The notes under the pieces: model-generated
Databases searched by the model: none
Told to the model about the DNA's origin: nothing
What the model saw: only the letters and a program-made list of their open reading frames with translations
Position numbers and translations under genes: made by a program
Shown: positions 17,627 to 27,009 of the stretch, in pieces
How the letters are laid out: every line of letters begins with the position of its first letter
Numbering within the stretch: position 1 is the first letter of the stretch
Source of the DNA: an uncultured Ignavibacteriota bacterium
GTDB taxonomy: Bacteria > Bacteroidota > Ignavibacteria > UBA10030 > UBA8401
Assembly: GCA_903884005.1 (NCBI GenBank)
Contig: CAISDA010000033.1
Coordinates: forward strand, 186,001 to 250,000
DNA length: 64,000 nt
Direction: 5' to 3'

Positions 17627-17729
17627 GTCATGCTTTCTTTTTTTTCCTCACGGTGAGGGAAAAATACAACGCAAGGGGGGACGCGTCTGCGATTCACACT
17701 TCTCCCCGATTTTGGGCACTTAAATGAAC

Positions 17730-17745
17730 CACACTATTTGTGCCA
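17730..17745 (-). promoter_or_regulatory. Weak sigma-54-like promoter candidate
   Basis: The minus strand reads TGGCACAAATAGTGTG. The -24 half (TGGCACA) matches the sigma-54 consensus, but the -12 half has GT where GC is expected. It lies 104 bases before the hybrid kinase start at 17626. It resembles the better site at 27124-27139 (TGGCACAAAT shared), which is why it is listed. Confidence 0.22.
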
Positions 17746-17949
17746 TCTCCTCTTTCGAATATTTATAGATTTTCCTGAAGATTTTCAATTGTAATTTTAT
17801 TATACATCATCACGGGGCACGCATTATTTGCCAATTGGATGATATTGGCCACACATGTGTGCAGAGCGAATCACAACGACCGATTTTATTGTTGCCTCGG
17901 TCGTCATCAGTACTTGAGCGAAAAATTGAAGTACGGAGGAGGAGACTCT

Positions 17950-18092
17950 GTATGGAAGCGACGTATGGAAGCGACGTATGGAAGCAGCGTATGGAAGCAG
18001 CGTATGGAAGTGACGTACGGAAGTGACGTATGGAAGTGACGTACGGAAGTGACGTATGGAAGTGACGTATGGAAGTGACGTATGGAAGCGGC
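17950..18092. repeat. Eleven-copy 13-bp tandem repeat
   Basis: Eleven head-to-tail copies of a 13-base unit, consensus GTATGGAAGTGAC, fill 17950-18092 without interruption. Variation falls at three sites: the fourth base (T or C) and bases 10-12 (CGA, CAG, TGA, CGG). Neighbouring units share variants, as expected from slippage or unequal exchange. A degenerate partial unit may precede it near 17931. Because 13 is not a multiple of three, each reading frame cycles every 39 bases; frames through it (YGSDVWK-like) have no support as genes. The array lies between the DUF4337 terminator and the upstream region of the hybrid kinase. Confidence 0.95.
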
Positions 18093-18099
18093 CGCTCTT

Positions 18100-18120
18100 G
18101 AAAAAAAAACGGCCGCCGTT
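18100..18120 (-). terminator. Probable terminator of the DUF4337 gene
   Basis: Directly after the DUF4337 stop the minus strand reads AACGGCGGCCGTT, a 5-bp G/C-rich stem with a 3-base loop, followed by about ten T residues. The stem is short but the U tract is long. A second CGGCCG at 18089-18094 could extend the pairing. Confidence 0.5.
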
Positions 18121-18121
18121 C

Positions 18122-18703
18122 TTAGCCGAGGAATGAGAGGATGAAGAGCGCGATGCCCGACAGCCCCACGACCAGCGATCCGATCCACAGAGGACGGTTG
18201 CGCGTTAAGGCTGCCAGTGCTCCGAGTGCGATGGAGACTTGAAAAAGAGCGACCGTATCGGCGAAGCGATGATGTTCATGAAGCAGGATATCCGCTTCGG
18301 AAGATTTTTCATCCCTCGATTTTTCCAACTCTTCGGCATGTTTTTTTATCTCACCCTGCTCCTGTGTGTATCGAGCGGCCTTGTCGGCAAAATGGGGAGG
18401 CGCGTCCTTCCCCAATGCCTCCCAGGCGGTCGTCGACGCCTCCTGAATCGCGGCCTTCAGGCCCTTGGCCTGGTAATATGCCCATTGGTCCGACGCCTGA
18501 GCTTGAAGACGGGTCGATTCAGTCTTCAGCACGAGCGCTTCGTTCACGGTGGATCCGGCTTTGAGCGCCGCCACGGCGGCGAAGGCTGCCAGAACCGCCG
18601 TTGTCAGTGCTATCTGCCTCAGAAAACGGCCGCCTTCTTTTTCCATCTCTTCGTGGATGGCCTCATTGAGTTTATCGAGTTCGATTTCGGGTCCTTCGGG
18701 CAT
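18122..18703 (-). CDS. DUF4337 membrane protein
   Basis: The 193-residue protein has a membrane helix near residues 25-42 (LTTAVLAAFAAVAALKAGS) and the DUF4337 hallmark ASDQWAYYQAKGLK. A charged helical periplasmic or cytoplasmic segment follows (EEL, DEK and HEHH rich, about 85-140), and two more membrane helices sit at the C-terminus (about 143-190). The family is widespread and has no established function. The ATG at 18703 is preceded by AAGGAGA at 5 bases, making it much better than the upstream ATG at 18790. Confidence 0.85.
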   Translation of the reverse strand: MPEGPEIELDKLNEAIHEEMEKEGGRFLRQIALTTAVLAAFAAVAALKAGSTVNEALVLKTESTRLQAQASDQWAYYQAKGLKAAIQEASTTAWEALGKDAPPHFADKAARYTQEQGEIKKHAEELEKSRDEKSSEADILLHEHHRFADTVALFQVSIALGALAALTRNRPLWIGSLVVGLSGIALFILSFLG

Positions 18704-18841
18704 TGCGTTCTCCTTGTCTGAGCAATGAAACCATTGCTGTTGTTGCAGGCATGTTCTGAATTGCGTGTACTTGAACAGAACCGTCGGCACAATAGTTCAC
18801 AACAACTGCCTGACTCCGCACCATGCCGCCTGCATCCGGCG

Positions 18842-19552
18842 CTATATACCGTGCAGGCTGTCGCGCACAATCTCACCATCGACGAGATGAATGTTGCGTT
18901 TCGTTTTTGCTGCGAACGATTCATCATGCGTGACAACGACAATGGTCTGGCCGCTCTCGGCATTCAAGCGCTGAAAGAGGTCGTAGATCAATTCGGAATT
19001 TTTAGAATCAAGGTTGCCTGTCGGTTCATCCGCCAGGATCAGGATCGGCTCGTTGGCGAGCGCCCGGGCAATGGCAACGCGCTGCTGCTGCCCTCCGGAA
19101 AGCTGATTCGGTTTGTTGTGCAGACGGTCCGACATGTCCACCTGGTGCAGTAACTCTTTCGCACGTTCTCTGGCTTTGTTGATCGCATACCTGCCTCGGG
19201 CAAGCATGGGCATCATGACATTTTCGAGCGATGAAAATTCGGGCAGCAGAAAATGAAACTGATACACAAAACCAAGTTTGCTGTTGCGCAGGCCGGCCAG
19301 TTCCTCTTCATTGTTCAGCGTGACGTCATCGCCCTCCAGGAAAATTGACCCGGAGGTGGGCTGGTCGAGTATTCCCATCAGATAGAGCAGCGTTGTTTTA
19401 CCCGAACCGCTCGGGCCCGTGATGGCGGCAAACTCCCCTCTGTTGATCTCAAGCGAGATGCCCGGCAAGATCACGGTGGAAATGGTGTGCCCGTCGCTCC
19501 GGATGGAAAGTTCTTTGCGGACACCGACTAATTTCAGCAAGGGTATGGTCAT
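18842..19552 (-). CDS. ABC transporter ATPase, MacB/LolD type
   Basis: The 236-residue ATPase has Walker [10 protein letters not shown] (residues 46-54), signature [15 protein letters not shown], Walker [13 protein letters not shown] and the H-loop VTHD. This set is characteristic of the LolD/MacB/FtsE group, which powers mechanotransmission through FtsX-like permeases rather than substrate passage through a channel. It is the last gene of a four-gene operon, and its ATG overlaps the stop of the permease at 19552 (TAATG). Lipoprotein release or efflux through a periplasmic adaptor is likely; the presence of the adaptor favours MacAB-like export. Confidence 0.92.
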   Translation of the reverse strand: MTIPLLKLVGVRKELSIRSDGHTISTVILPGISLEINRGEFAAITGPSGSGKTTLLYLMGILDQPTSGSIFLEGDDVTLNNEEELAGLRNSKLGFVYQFHFLLPEFSSLENVMMPMLARGRYAINKARERAKELLHQVDMSDRLHNKPNQLSGGQQQRVAIARALANEPILILADEPTGNLDSKNSELIYDLFQRLNAESGQTIVVVTHDESFAAKTKRNIHLVDGEIVRDSLHGI

Positions 19553-20817
19553 TAACGTTCACCGCGCAATAATTCAACTGGATTGACCTTCGCGGCATTG
19601 CGCGAAGGGCCGACCGATGCCAGTAGGCTGATAAGAATAGCGAAACCGGAGGCCGAAACAAAATACCATATACTTTTACCCATCTCAAGATGATCGGACC
19701 GCACAATCCCGCTCTTCGATCCTTCCATGGGGATCGAGGAAAGCACCTCTATCATTCCGAACCCGAGAAGAGAGCCAGCCGCGGCGCCCACGACTGCCAC
19801 AAAGAGCCCCTGCACCAGATAGATCACGGTTATTTCGCTGCTGCGATATCCCATCGACTTCATGATCGCAATATCGCGCGTTTTTTCAAGAACGTTGGTG
19901 ATGAGAACATTCGCAACGCTGAATCCGGAGACAAGGATAACAAAGAACGTGAGAAAATACACGATCATCGTGATCATCTTAAAGAGCGACATGAACCCTT
20001 GCGCGCTTTCTTCCCACGTAGCCGACATGTAATTCGTCTGCGCTTCGATCGCCCTCGCGATAGAGGTGTTTGCCGTCAGGTCGTTCACCCGAACGTACAA
20101 TTTGGTCACCTGCCCGGTTTGTAATCCGCTCAGAATCTGAGCCAGCCGCAGGTTCACATAGCAATTGTTGTCTACTTCGTTCAAGCCTGTGCTGAAAATT
20201 CCGGTCACACGGACGCTGATCAATCTGCCGCCCGCCGACGACAGCTGTATGCGGTCGCCGGGACGCACCGGAAAATCCTTGACAGCCGAAGACCCGATCA
20301 TCAATCCATCGGGAAAACGTTCGAGGTCCTCAAAAATTCCCTCGGTCATATTCGTGGAAAACCCTTCGATCTTATTTTCGATCGATGGAATGATGCCGCG
20401 GATTTTTAGCGGAGTTATCATCGTACCGAATGTGCCCACTTCATCGTTCAGCACGACAGGCGAGACAAAATTCACGCGTGTGTCCTTCATGATCGCACCG
20501 ACGACACCGGCATAATTGGTAATGACATCGTCATCGTCGCGTTCAACGTGTTTGCTGAGATTGAAAAACACGCCCGGGATGGAATCCACGATGAGGTCGG
20601 GCGTGAGCGGCCGGATCCTGTCGCTGCTGACAACGATATGCGGAGTGTTGTCCACGATCTTGCGGAGGAAACTCTGCAGGATGCCATCCATGAGCGAAAT
20701 TGCCGTGATGAGGACCATGACGCCGACGCCGATGCCGGATATTGTGAGTGCCGTCTGCCGCTTCTTCGTGCTGAGCTGTCTGAACGCGATCGTAGACAGC
20801 GGCGATTGAAAGATCAT
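19552..20817 (-). CDS. FtsX-like ABC permease (MacB/LolCE type), copy 2
   Basis: The 421-residue permease has one N-terminal membrane helix (about 22-48), a large periplasmic MacB_PCD-type domain (about 50-275) and three C-terminal helices (about 285-400) that form the FtsX domain ([31 protein letters not shown]). The last residues [10 protein letters not shown] match the usual FtsX-domain end. It is paralogous to the permease at 20819-22087, separated from it by one base, so the transporter is probably a heterodimer as in LolCE. Confidence 0.9.
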   Translation of the reverse strand: MIFQSPLSTIAFRQLSTKKRQTALTISGIGVGVMVLITAISLMDGILQSFLRKIVDNTPHIVVSSDRIRPLTPDLIVDSIPGVFFNLSKHVERDDDDVITNYAGVVGAIMKDTRVNFVSPVVLNDEVGTFGTMITPLKIRGIIPSIENKIEGFSTNMTEGIFEDLERFPDGLMIGSSAVKDFPVRPGDRIQLSSAGGRLISVRVTGIFSTGLNEVDNNCYVNLRLAQILSGLQTGQVTKLYVRVNDLTANTSIARAIEAQTNYMSATWEESAQGFMSLFKMITMIVYFLTFFVILVSGFSVANVLITNVLEKTRDIAIMKSMGYRSSEITVIYLVQGLFVAVVGAAAGSLLGFGMIEVLSSIPMEGSKSGIVRSDHLEMGKSIWYFVSASGFAILISLLASVGPSRNAAKVNPVELLRGER

Positions 20818-20818
20818 A

Positions 20819-22087
20819 TTACCCTCGGAGGATCTCCACCGGGTTCAGCCGCGCGGCACGGCGTGCCGGGCCGAGGCTGGAAACGGCGCTGATGATGATG
20901 GAAAATGCCGTGGTAAGCACATAAAAATACGCATGCTGAATCGTCACGATATGATCGTTTCTGACAACAGCACTCTCTCCGTACGATATGGGAAGGCTGG
21001 AAATAACATTCGTTAACACGTGCCCCGCAATTCCGCCCACAACGGCGCCGATGACCCCCAGTATGATCCCTTCAATCAGGAAGATACTTTCGATCGATCT
21101 GCGCGAGACGCCCATCGATTTCATGATCGCAATATCATGCTGCTTCTGCAAAACAATGGTGATCAGAACATTGGCAATGCCGAATCCCGATACGACGAAC
21201 ACGAACAACACTAAAAATACCGTAATGCTGTTATTGCGCTTAAAGAGCGAGATCACGTTTTTATTTGTCTCTTCCCATGTTTCGGTTCTATAGCCGGTCA
21301 TTGCTGCGAGCTGTACCGACGTCTCGTTCACCACGGCGAGCGACGTGGTATGAATGCCGATGCCGTTGACAGCGTCGTCCGGCACATTGTTCAGCTGCTG
21401 GGCAAGCACAAGGTTGATGTACACCGTATTGTCGTCGACGGCGCCGAATCCGCTCGTAAACGTTCCCACAACACGCACCTGGAACACCTTTCCGCTTTCG
21501 CCGGTGATATTGATGCGAGTGTGATACACCGCTTTCAGCTTTTTGGCCATGCCGCTGCCAAGCAGAATGCCGTCTTTTGTAAATGCAAGTTCATTGAGCG
21601 ACCCCGTCACAACATTCGATTTCAGGTTTCCGATGCCCGATTCAAGCGAGGGGATGATGCCTTTGATCAGTCCCTGCCTCGACATGGTGTGATACCGCAG
21701 GACACCGCGCGTAAAAACAAATGGAGCAGCTCCGTCGATCGTTGGTATCGATGCCACGAGCGCCATGGTTTCGGGATACGGCTTGATTTGTTTTTTTTCG
21801 GAGGGCTTCACGCGGGAGATCATGGAATACACGATGGATGAATCGGCAGGAGCACGATAGAGCTGTGTTTCTTTGGGGTGCAGCTTCTCGCCGGTAACAA
21901 CGATATACGGTGAGGTCTCGATGATCTTATCTTTAATATCCTGCACGATCCCTTCGCCCAGCGCAAGGGTGAGGATCATCACCATCGAGCCGATCGTGAC
22001 CCCGGCAATGACCAGCAGCGTCTGGCGCCGCTTGCCGTTCAGGTGCCTGACGGCGATTGAAAGAACAAAACGGAGTTGTTCGGTCAT
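20819..22087 (-). CDS. FtsX-like ABC permease (MacB/LolCE type), copy 1
   Basis: The 422-residue protein has the same plan as its neighbour: an N-terminal helix (GKRRQTLLVIAGVTIGSMVM), a periplasmic domain of about 230 residues and three C-terminal helices with SGFGIANVLITIVLQKQHDI and MKSMGVSRRSIESIF. It ends with NPVEILRG. The two permeases share the FtsX core but differ in the periplasmic domain, consistent with two non-identical half-transporters. It follows the adaptor gene by 35 bases. Confidence 0.9.
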   Translation of the reverse strand: MTEQLRFVLSIAVRHLNGKRRQTLLVIAGVTIGSMVMILTLALGEGIVQDIKDKIIETSPYIVVTGEKLHPKETQLYRAPADSSIVYSMISRVKPSEKKQIKPYPETMALVASIPTIDGAAPFVFTRGVLRYHTMSRQGLIKGIIPSLESGIGNLKSNVVTGSLNELAFTKDGILLGSGMAKKLKAVYHTRINITGESGKVFQVRVVGTFTSGFGAVDDNTVYINLVLAQQLNNVPDDAVNGIGIHTTSLAVVNETSVQLAAMTGYRTETWEETNKNVISLFKRNNSITVFLVLFVFVVSGFGIANVLITIVLQKQHDIAIMKSMGVSRRSIESIFLIEGIILGVIGAVVGGIAGHVLTNVISSLPISYGESAVVRNDHIVTIQHAYFYVLTTAFSIIISAVSSLGPARRAARLNPVEILRG

Positions 22088-22122
22088 GGCCGCATACCGG
22101 CCGTTGCATGCATGAGCCGCAT

Positions 22123-23169
22123 TTACAGCGCCACTTTCATTTTATCCTTTAATGCCGCCCTCGGTTCACGAACGACCTGCATGTCCTGGCCGATGCCCGA
22201 CAGCACCTCGACATAGTTCCCCTCAATGATTCCAAGTGTGACGTCGGTCTCCGCAAGGCTTCCATCTACGATCCGGAACACACACTGCTTATTGGTTTTG
22301 TTGACGATCGCGGATTTCGGGAGAATGAGGATGCCGTTTTTTTCCCCCGCGATGATGTTCACCGTGGCGGTCATGCCGATATTGAGGTGGGGCGGCGCAC
22401 TAAGTGTCAGAAAGACCTTCGAGGTTTTTGTGGCCTCGTCCGTCTGGGGCACGATGCGCACGACAACGGCGTCATATTTTTTTTCGGGATACGCGTCGAA
22501 CGCCACGCGGGCATGCAGGCCCACAGTCACCTTCGCAAGATCCTGTTCATCCACCTGCGCTTCGACCACCATCGAGCGCGGCGCAAGCACTCGGAAGCAT
22601 TCGGTATTGGGCGGAAGATAATCGCCCACATTGACGCTCACGCTGTAGACCAGACAATCGAACGGTGCGGTGATCGCCCGTTTGGAAAGATTTTTTTTCT
22701 CCTGATCCAGCATGATCCTGCGGCGGTCAAGCATGATCTGTGCAAGATCAAAATCCCGCTTTGCCGTGTCGAAGTCTTTTTGCGGGATTGAATGCTCCCG
22801 AAGCAGGCTGCCCAGCCGGTCGGTCTCGGTCTTTTTATTCTGCACATCAACGTCGGCCGCTCTGATTTCATTCTCGGCCTGGTTAATTTTTAACGCGATC
22901 TCGGACTTATCGGAACTCAACAGCAGCGCCCCTTTGCGGACCGATGCGCCTTCGCGCGCGCCCAGGAATGTGACATCCCCTCCCGATTCACACCGCAGTA
23001 TGGCAATGTCATCGGCACTGACTTTCCCTGTCGCATAGATCAATGAGACCAATGTGCCCCGCGTCACGACTGCGGATACCACCTTTTCATAAACAAAAAA
23101 TATTCGGTAGGCTGCATACGCGCTCAGCAGCATCACGCCCGCCAGTACAAGAATATATTTCAGTTTCAT
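22123..23169 (-). CDS. Periplasmic adaptor protein (HlyD/MacA-like)
   Basis: The 348-residue protein has an N-terminal signal anchor (YILVLAGVMLLSAYAAYRIF), a lipoyl/barrel-sandwich half (GKVSADDIAILRCESGGDV), and a long alpha-hairpin coiled coil at about 95-165 (IKINQAENEI region to LDQEKKNLSKRA). The second lipoyl half (ITAPFDCLVYSVSVNVGDYL) and a beta-barrel plus membrane-proximal domain follow. This is the membrane-fusion-protein plan. As first gene of the operon with two FtsX permeases and an ATPase it would form a MacAB-like export pump; an outer-membrane TolC partner is not encoded here. GAGG lies 9 bases before the ATG. Confidence 0.9.
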   Translation of the reverse strand: MKLKYILVLAGVMLLSAYAAYRIFFVYEKVVSAVVTRGTLVSLIYATGKVSADDIAILRCESGGDVTFLGAREGASVRKGALLLSSDKSEIALKINQAENEIRAADVDVQNKKTETDRLGSLLREHSIPQKDFDTAKRDFDLAQIMLDRRRIMLDQEKKNLSKRAITAPFDCLVYSVSVNVGDYLPPNTECFRVLAPRSMVVEAQVDEQDLAKVTVGLHARVAFDAYPEKKYDAVVVRIVPQTDEATKTSKVFLTLSAPPHLNIGMTATVNIIAGEKNGILILPKSAIVNKTNKQCVFRIVDGSLAETDVTLGIIEGNYVEVLSGIGQDMQVVREPRAALKDKMKVAL

Positions 23170-23296
23170 GCCGTTGACCTCGTAACACTTCCGTGGAAAA
23201 AAAGATATCGACCATCACCAGGATGGCATGTGTTCCTGCTGCCGGATCATTCTCAAGCATTCCTTACCCCCCTGCACGAAGGGGGCCGGGACGGTC

Positions 23297-25807
23297 TCAG
23301 GCATCACCCGGCACTCCCGTTCGCTGCATATCGCTGAGGACCAGTTCGTGATTTTTGCGTCCACTGAGATCGGAAAAAAAACTGAATGACACAGGCCCGT
23401 CGGACAGGACGATGCGGGCCACTGAAACGAGAAATGGGAAATGAGTTCCGTCCCTGCGGAGTCCGATCGTTTCATACGATGTTTCAACATTCTTCCCTTC
23501 TGCGCGCGATCGAATCCGGTTCACAACATCCTCCCGGCAGTGAGGAGCGATCTGGTCGATCAGCAGTGTGTTGCGCAGCTCGCCGACGTCCAAGTATCCG
23601 AACATTTTCAGATATGCCGGATTGGCGTCGAGCGTGATCCCGTCATGCGATTGTGCGATTCCGACCGGCGATGCTGCGATCAACGTTCGCAGACGCTCTT
23701 CATTTTCGCGGAACGCTTTTTCGGTGTTCCTGCGTTCGGCCTCCGAAGCAATCGCGTCCAGCGCGAAAGAAATCGTATCGCCAATCTCGCGGAGCATCTG
23801 TTGCTCCTCCGGGGTGAAAAATCCCGGCTCCCCCGCATACAGTGTAAATATACCTATGATTTTTCCTTTTTGTCGGAAGGGAACTGCCGCCGAAGATCGG
23901 TATCCCCGTTTGAGCGCCCCATCCCTCCACGGCAACATCCGCGGTTCTGTGGCAATATCATACGTTGCATCGATCGTTCCTTCGCGAAACGCAGAACCTG
24001 TAGGGCCAGCCCCGGTGGATACATTTCCAATCGTGATGTGGATGTCGTCCAGATATCCATCTTCATCACCCGCATGCGCAACAGCCATGATCCTGTCGCT
24101 TGTTTCATCATACAAGCCGATCCAGGCCATACAAAAATGCCCGTAGTCGATGGCCACCTGACAGATCGTGCGGAAGAGTTCTTCCTGCTCTCTGGTGCGG
24201 ACGATCGCCTGGTTGATCTGGCTGAGCAGCGCGTACAGACGCATAACGTGACGAATGCTGGCCTCGGCCCGCTTACGCTCTGTGATATCCCGCATAAACG
24301 CCACAAATCGTCCGTCTTGCGTCGGTTGATATTGGACACTCACTTCGATGTCAAATATGCTCCCGTCCTTGCGGCGGTGCCGGGTTTCGAATCGATCCTC
24401 GCCTTGGGTGATGATTCTTTTCATGTGGTCGGCGGTATCGGCAGTCAATTCGGCATACTCCAAATCGGGAATGCGCATGGCGAGTAATTCCTGAATGCCA
24501 TACCCGCTCATTTCGGCATAGGCTTCATTGACTTCCAGCAGTTTCCCTTGAACGTCCGTCAGCCAATATCCATCCATCGCCGTCAGCAGTGTGATGCGAT
24601 GCCGTTCGTCGCTCTCGCGAAGCGCTTCCTCACGCAGTTTCCGCTCCGTGATATTTTTCACAGCGCCGAAAATCCGGCCCTTCCCCGAACCGGCAGCATC
24701 AGCGGTACATTCTATTTTGTTGTTGATCCATATTACGCTGCCGTTTTTCGCCAACAGCCTGAATTCGTGCTCAAGAGATTCGCCTGTGCGCAAGGCGTTA
24801 AATTGCCTCATGATGCGGGAACGATCATCGGGATGCATGGTGAACAACCAACATTTTTTTTCCTGCAATTCTTTTTCGTTATAGCCGGTCAATGCATGGA
24901 ATGCTTCCGTTATCCACTCGTCCATAAATCCGTTGAAGCCGATATGCGTGCAGGAATATGAAAAATCGGAGCTTAAACGCGAAACAGTTTTGAACCGCGC
25001 TTCCGATTTTGTCAATCCCTCTTCCATCCGCTTGCGGCTGCTGATGTCCCGGCTGACACCGACGAGTCCGATCACGTCGCCTTTGGCATCGAGAAACGGC
25101 ACTTTACTCGTGAGCATCGTTCCATGCTCACCCGTGGGTAAGATCGTCGATTCTTCCCTGTTGCAGATCGCTTCACCCGAGAGAATAACGCGCCGATCGT
25201 CACTCAAATAGCTGTTGGCAAGTTCCCACTGCCGGAAATCCTGATCTGTTTTACCGGCAACCTCTGACTGAGAGTGAGCCCCCAGTGCCGCGAGGTGTGC
25301 GGCGTTATTCAGTATATACCGGCACTCCTTGTCGATGATATACACTCTGTCCGGGATCGTGTTGATCATCGTCAGAAGAAGATTCCGTTCCGTTGCCAAC
25401 GATTCTTCTGCACGCACCCGTTCTGTACTTTGAATTTTATCCTGCGTAATATCCAGAAACAACGTGATGATATGATTTTTTTCAGAAGCATAAGCATACA
25501 CTTTGTACCAGCGCTTCAGCGGATCGGAATACGACTCGAATTCTTTTTCTTCCCCCTTGAGGGCTATACTGTCGAACAAGGCGATCCATTCCTGTGCGCC
25601 GTTCGAAAGACCTGGAATGCCCAGAGAAATTTTCCGGTCGATGAATTCTCGGGACGTGAGTCCGGCCAGGCCTTCAAAGACCGGATTCATTTCGACACAC
25701 TCATAGTCAGCCGATGTTCCTCCCTTATCGGCAGATTTTTTAAAATTCGCATATCCGAATGGGGCCGTGGTGATAAGGCGCCTGTAAAAATTATCTTCCA
25801 TTGTCAT
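23297..25807 (-). CDS. Multi-PAS/GAF sensor protein without a kinase domain
   Basis: The 836-residue protein is built of sensor domains only. There are PAS-like domains at about 10-130, 140-265, 270-395 and 400-520, each followed by a DITERK-type PAC end. A GAF domain lies at about 530-680 (FCMAWIGLYDETSDR), and a last PAS at about 695-820 ends SFFSDLSGRKNHELVL. No H-box, HATPase, GGDEF, EAL or receiver follows, and the stop comes 15 residues after the last PAC. There is no signal peptide or membrane helix. It lies 127 bases before the exporter operon. It may work by protein contact, or it may have lost its output domain. Confidence 0.85.
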   Translation of the reverse strand: MTMEDNFYRRLITTAPFGYANFKKSADKGGTSADYECVEMNPVFEGLAGLTSREFIDRKISLGIPGLSNGAQEWIALFDSIALKGEEKEFESYSDPLKRWYKVYAYASEKNHIITLFLDITQDKIQSTERVRAEESLATERNLLLTMINTIPDRVYIIDKECRYILNNAAHLAALGAHSQSEVAGKTDQDFRQWELANSYLSDDRRVILSGEAICNREESTILPTGEHGTMLTSKVPFLDAKGDVIGLVGVSRDISSRKRMEEGLTKSEARFKTVSRLSSDFSYSCTHIGFNGFMDEWITEAFHALTGYNEKELQEKKCWLFTMHPDDRSRIMRQFNALRTGESLEHEFRLLAKNGSVIWINNKIECTADAAGSGKGRIFGAVKNITERKLREEALRESDERHRITLLTAMDGYWLTDVQGKLLEVNEAYAEMSGYGIQELLAMRIPDLEYAELTADTADHMKRIITQGEDRFETRHRRKDGSIFDIEVSVQYQPTQDGRFVAFMRDITERKRAEASIRHVMRLYALLSQINQAIVRTREQEELFRTICQVAIDYGHFCMAWIGLYDETSDRIMAVAHAGDEDGYLDDIHITIGNVSTGAGPTGSAFREGTIDATYDIATEPRMLPWRDGALKRGYRSSAAVPFRQKGKIIGIFTLYAGEPGFFTPEEQQMLREIGDTISFALDAIASEAERRNTEKAFRENEERLRTLIAASPVGIAQSHDGITLDANPAYLKMFGYLDVGELRNTLLIDQIAPHCREDVVNRIRSRAEGKNVETSYETIGLRRDGTHFPFLVSVARIVLSDGPVSFSFFSDLSGRKNHELVLSDMQRTGVPGDA

Positions 25808-26116
25808 TTACTGTCTCGTTTGTATGCGCAGTTCCTGGGTTGGCTGAAATTGGAATCCGTGTTCAATATAGTATAATAATGTTTTATGGAATCATGCGCA
25901 ATTCCTGAAAAACAGTTCGCAGACGCAGACAGCTCTGACGGGGGCACGATGGCATCTCGCCCACACAGAGGAGCGGTGTGGAGTGCGTTGATGCCGTAAC
26001 AATGCAGTGCACGACAGATCGGTGATAGCATGTGTCTTTTTTAAAATGACAAAAGGCCGAACGATCTCACTGGTCGGCCTTTTGTGTTCCATGCAACAAG
26101 CGTCGTTTTTATTCTT
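25808..26116. other. Intergenic region between sensor and cheY-like gene
   Basis: The 309 bases hold the terminator at 26047-26083 and the presumed promoter of the multi-PAS sensor. A 15-base imperfect direct repeat occurs twice: ATGCGCAGTTCCTG near 25827 and ATGCGCAATTCCTG near 25896, about 69 bases apart. Small minus-strand frames here have no coding support. Confidence 0.5.
26047..26083 (-). terminator. Terminator of the cheX-cheY operon
   Basis: A perfect 10-bp stem (AAAAGGCCGA at 26051-26060 with TCGGCCTTTT at 26074-26083) ends in T residues on both strands. It lies 34 bases after the cheY-like stop on the minus strand. Confidence 0.9.
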
Positions 26117-26506
26117 TTACGATTTTCCCAGCGCCTTCTGGACGGCAGACAGGAGTGCCGGCGCTTCATACGGTTTCACCAGATAGTCCGTCACTCCCAG
26201 ACGCAGCACTTTATCGATCTCTTCTTTGTTTTTTTCAGCAGTCGCCATGATCACTGCGAGTGATTTGAACTTTGAGCTGGCCCTGATCTTGTGCAGCAAT
26301 TCAAATCCCGAAAGGACCGGCATATGCCAATCGGCGATGATCATATCGTACGGAGGAGTGGCCTCCTGGATCCTCATCCATGCCTGCTCGCCGTCGCAGG
26401 CTTCATCGATCAACGTATAGCCGCCGTCGGCAAGATAATGCGAAATTATTTTTCGTGTCGTCAGCGAATCATCGACGATCAATATTTTTGCGCTAGTCTG
26501 TGACAT
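26117..26506 (-). CDS. CheY-like stand-alone receiver
   Basis: The 129-residue protein is a single receiver domain: acidic pair in LIVDDSLTTRK, phosphoacceptor Asp59 in IADWHMPVLSG, Thr in MATAEK and Lys in LVKPYE. There is no output domain, so it signals by binding a partner when phosphorylated. It starts 5 bases after the CheX-like stop, with AAGGATAGG upstream. No flagellar, chemoreceptor or cheA gene is nearby, so control of motility is unproven. Confidence 0.92.
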   Translation of the reverse strand: MSQTSAKILIVDDSLTTRKIISHYLADGGYTLIDEACDGEQAWMRIQEATPPYDMIIADWHMPVLSGFELLHKIRASSKFKSLAVIMATAEKNKEEIDKVLRLGVTDYLVKPYEAPALLSAVQKALGKS

Positions 26507-26511
26507 TCGGC

Positions 26512-27009
26512 CTATCCTTTCGTTTCAAAGATTTCAAATAAAATATCACCGGTCCCGGTAGAGAACGGCAGTATAAGTGACTGTTCGACGGAAATTTGCA
26601 CCCATTCATGACGGGGTGATTGTGTGAGCACTTTCGGCAGCGATGCTTCAAATAAGTACCCCAATTTTCGAAGCTCGGGATCGACCGATTGGAAAATGAT
26701 ATTGATCAATTCGCCTGCCAGGTCGGCAGTTTCCAGGGAAACGTCAATCAGCTTTTCCTTGAACATATTTTCATAGATCGCAACGAAGACTTCGTGCGAA
26801 AATCCGATGGCAAGCACGCTCGTGGTGTCGCGCCTTGTCAGTTCCAGCATGCCGATCACCGTGACCTCAACAGCGGCGGCGTGAGATTGTAAATAATGGG
26901 CCTTCGGAACAATTTCCGAAGAGGCATAGACCTTCAATGCTGAGTACACCGATTCCTGGATGTGCCGTATCATCTCGGGATGCGATTGTACCACCTCGAA
27001 GAGGGTCAT
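26512..27009 (-). CDS. CheX-like CheY-P phosphatase
   Basis: The 165-residue product matches the CheX/CheC/FliY fold. The conserved phosphatase motif E-x2-N is seen in LAGELINIIFQSVDPELRKLG, with a preceding strand block (TTSVLAIGFSHEVFVAIYENMF) and a final pair of strands (SLILPFSTGTGDILFEIFE). CheX removes phosphate from CheY-type receivers, which fits the receiver gene directly after it. I prefer the ATG at 27009 to the TTG at 27024, because GGGA lies about 9 bases upstream. A near-consensus sigma-54 promoter lies about 115 bases before the start. Confidence 0.8.
   Translation of the reverse strand: MTLFEVVQSHPEMIRHIQESVYSALKVYASSEIVPKAHYLQSHAAAVEVTVIGMLELTRRDTTSVLAIGFSHEVFVAIYENMFKEKLIDVSLETADLAGELINIIFQSVDPELRKLGYLFEASLPKVLTQSPRHEWVQISVEQSLILPFSTGTGDILFEIFETKG

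Noticed and set aside
17642-17670. Hairpin CCTCAC/GTGAGG just before the PAS/GAF kinase start
   Set aside because: The one-base loop makes it unlikely to fold as RNA, no T run follows in the sense direction, and there is no second copy to support an operator.
17950-18092. Possible CRISPR array
   Set aside because: Units are 13 bases with no spacers between them; it is a simple tandem repeat.
17835-18188. Repeat-encoded peptides (YGSDVWK-type on plus, RHFHTSLPYV-type on minus)
   Set aside because: These arise from the 13-bp tandem array, which is open in several frames. There is no start context or homology.
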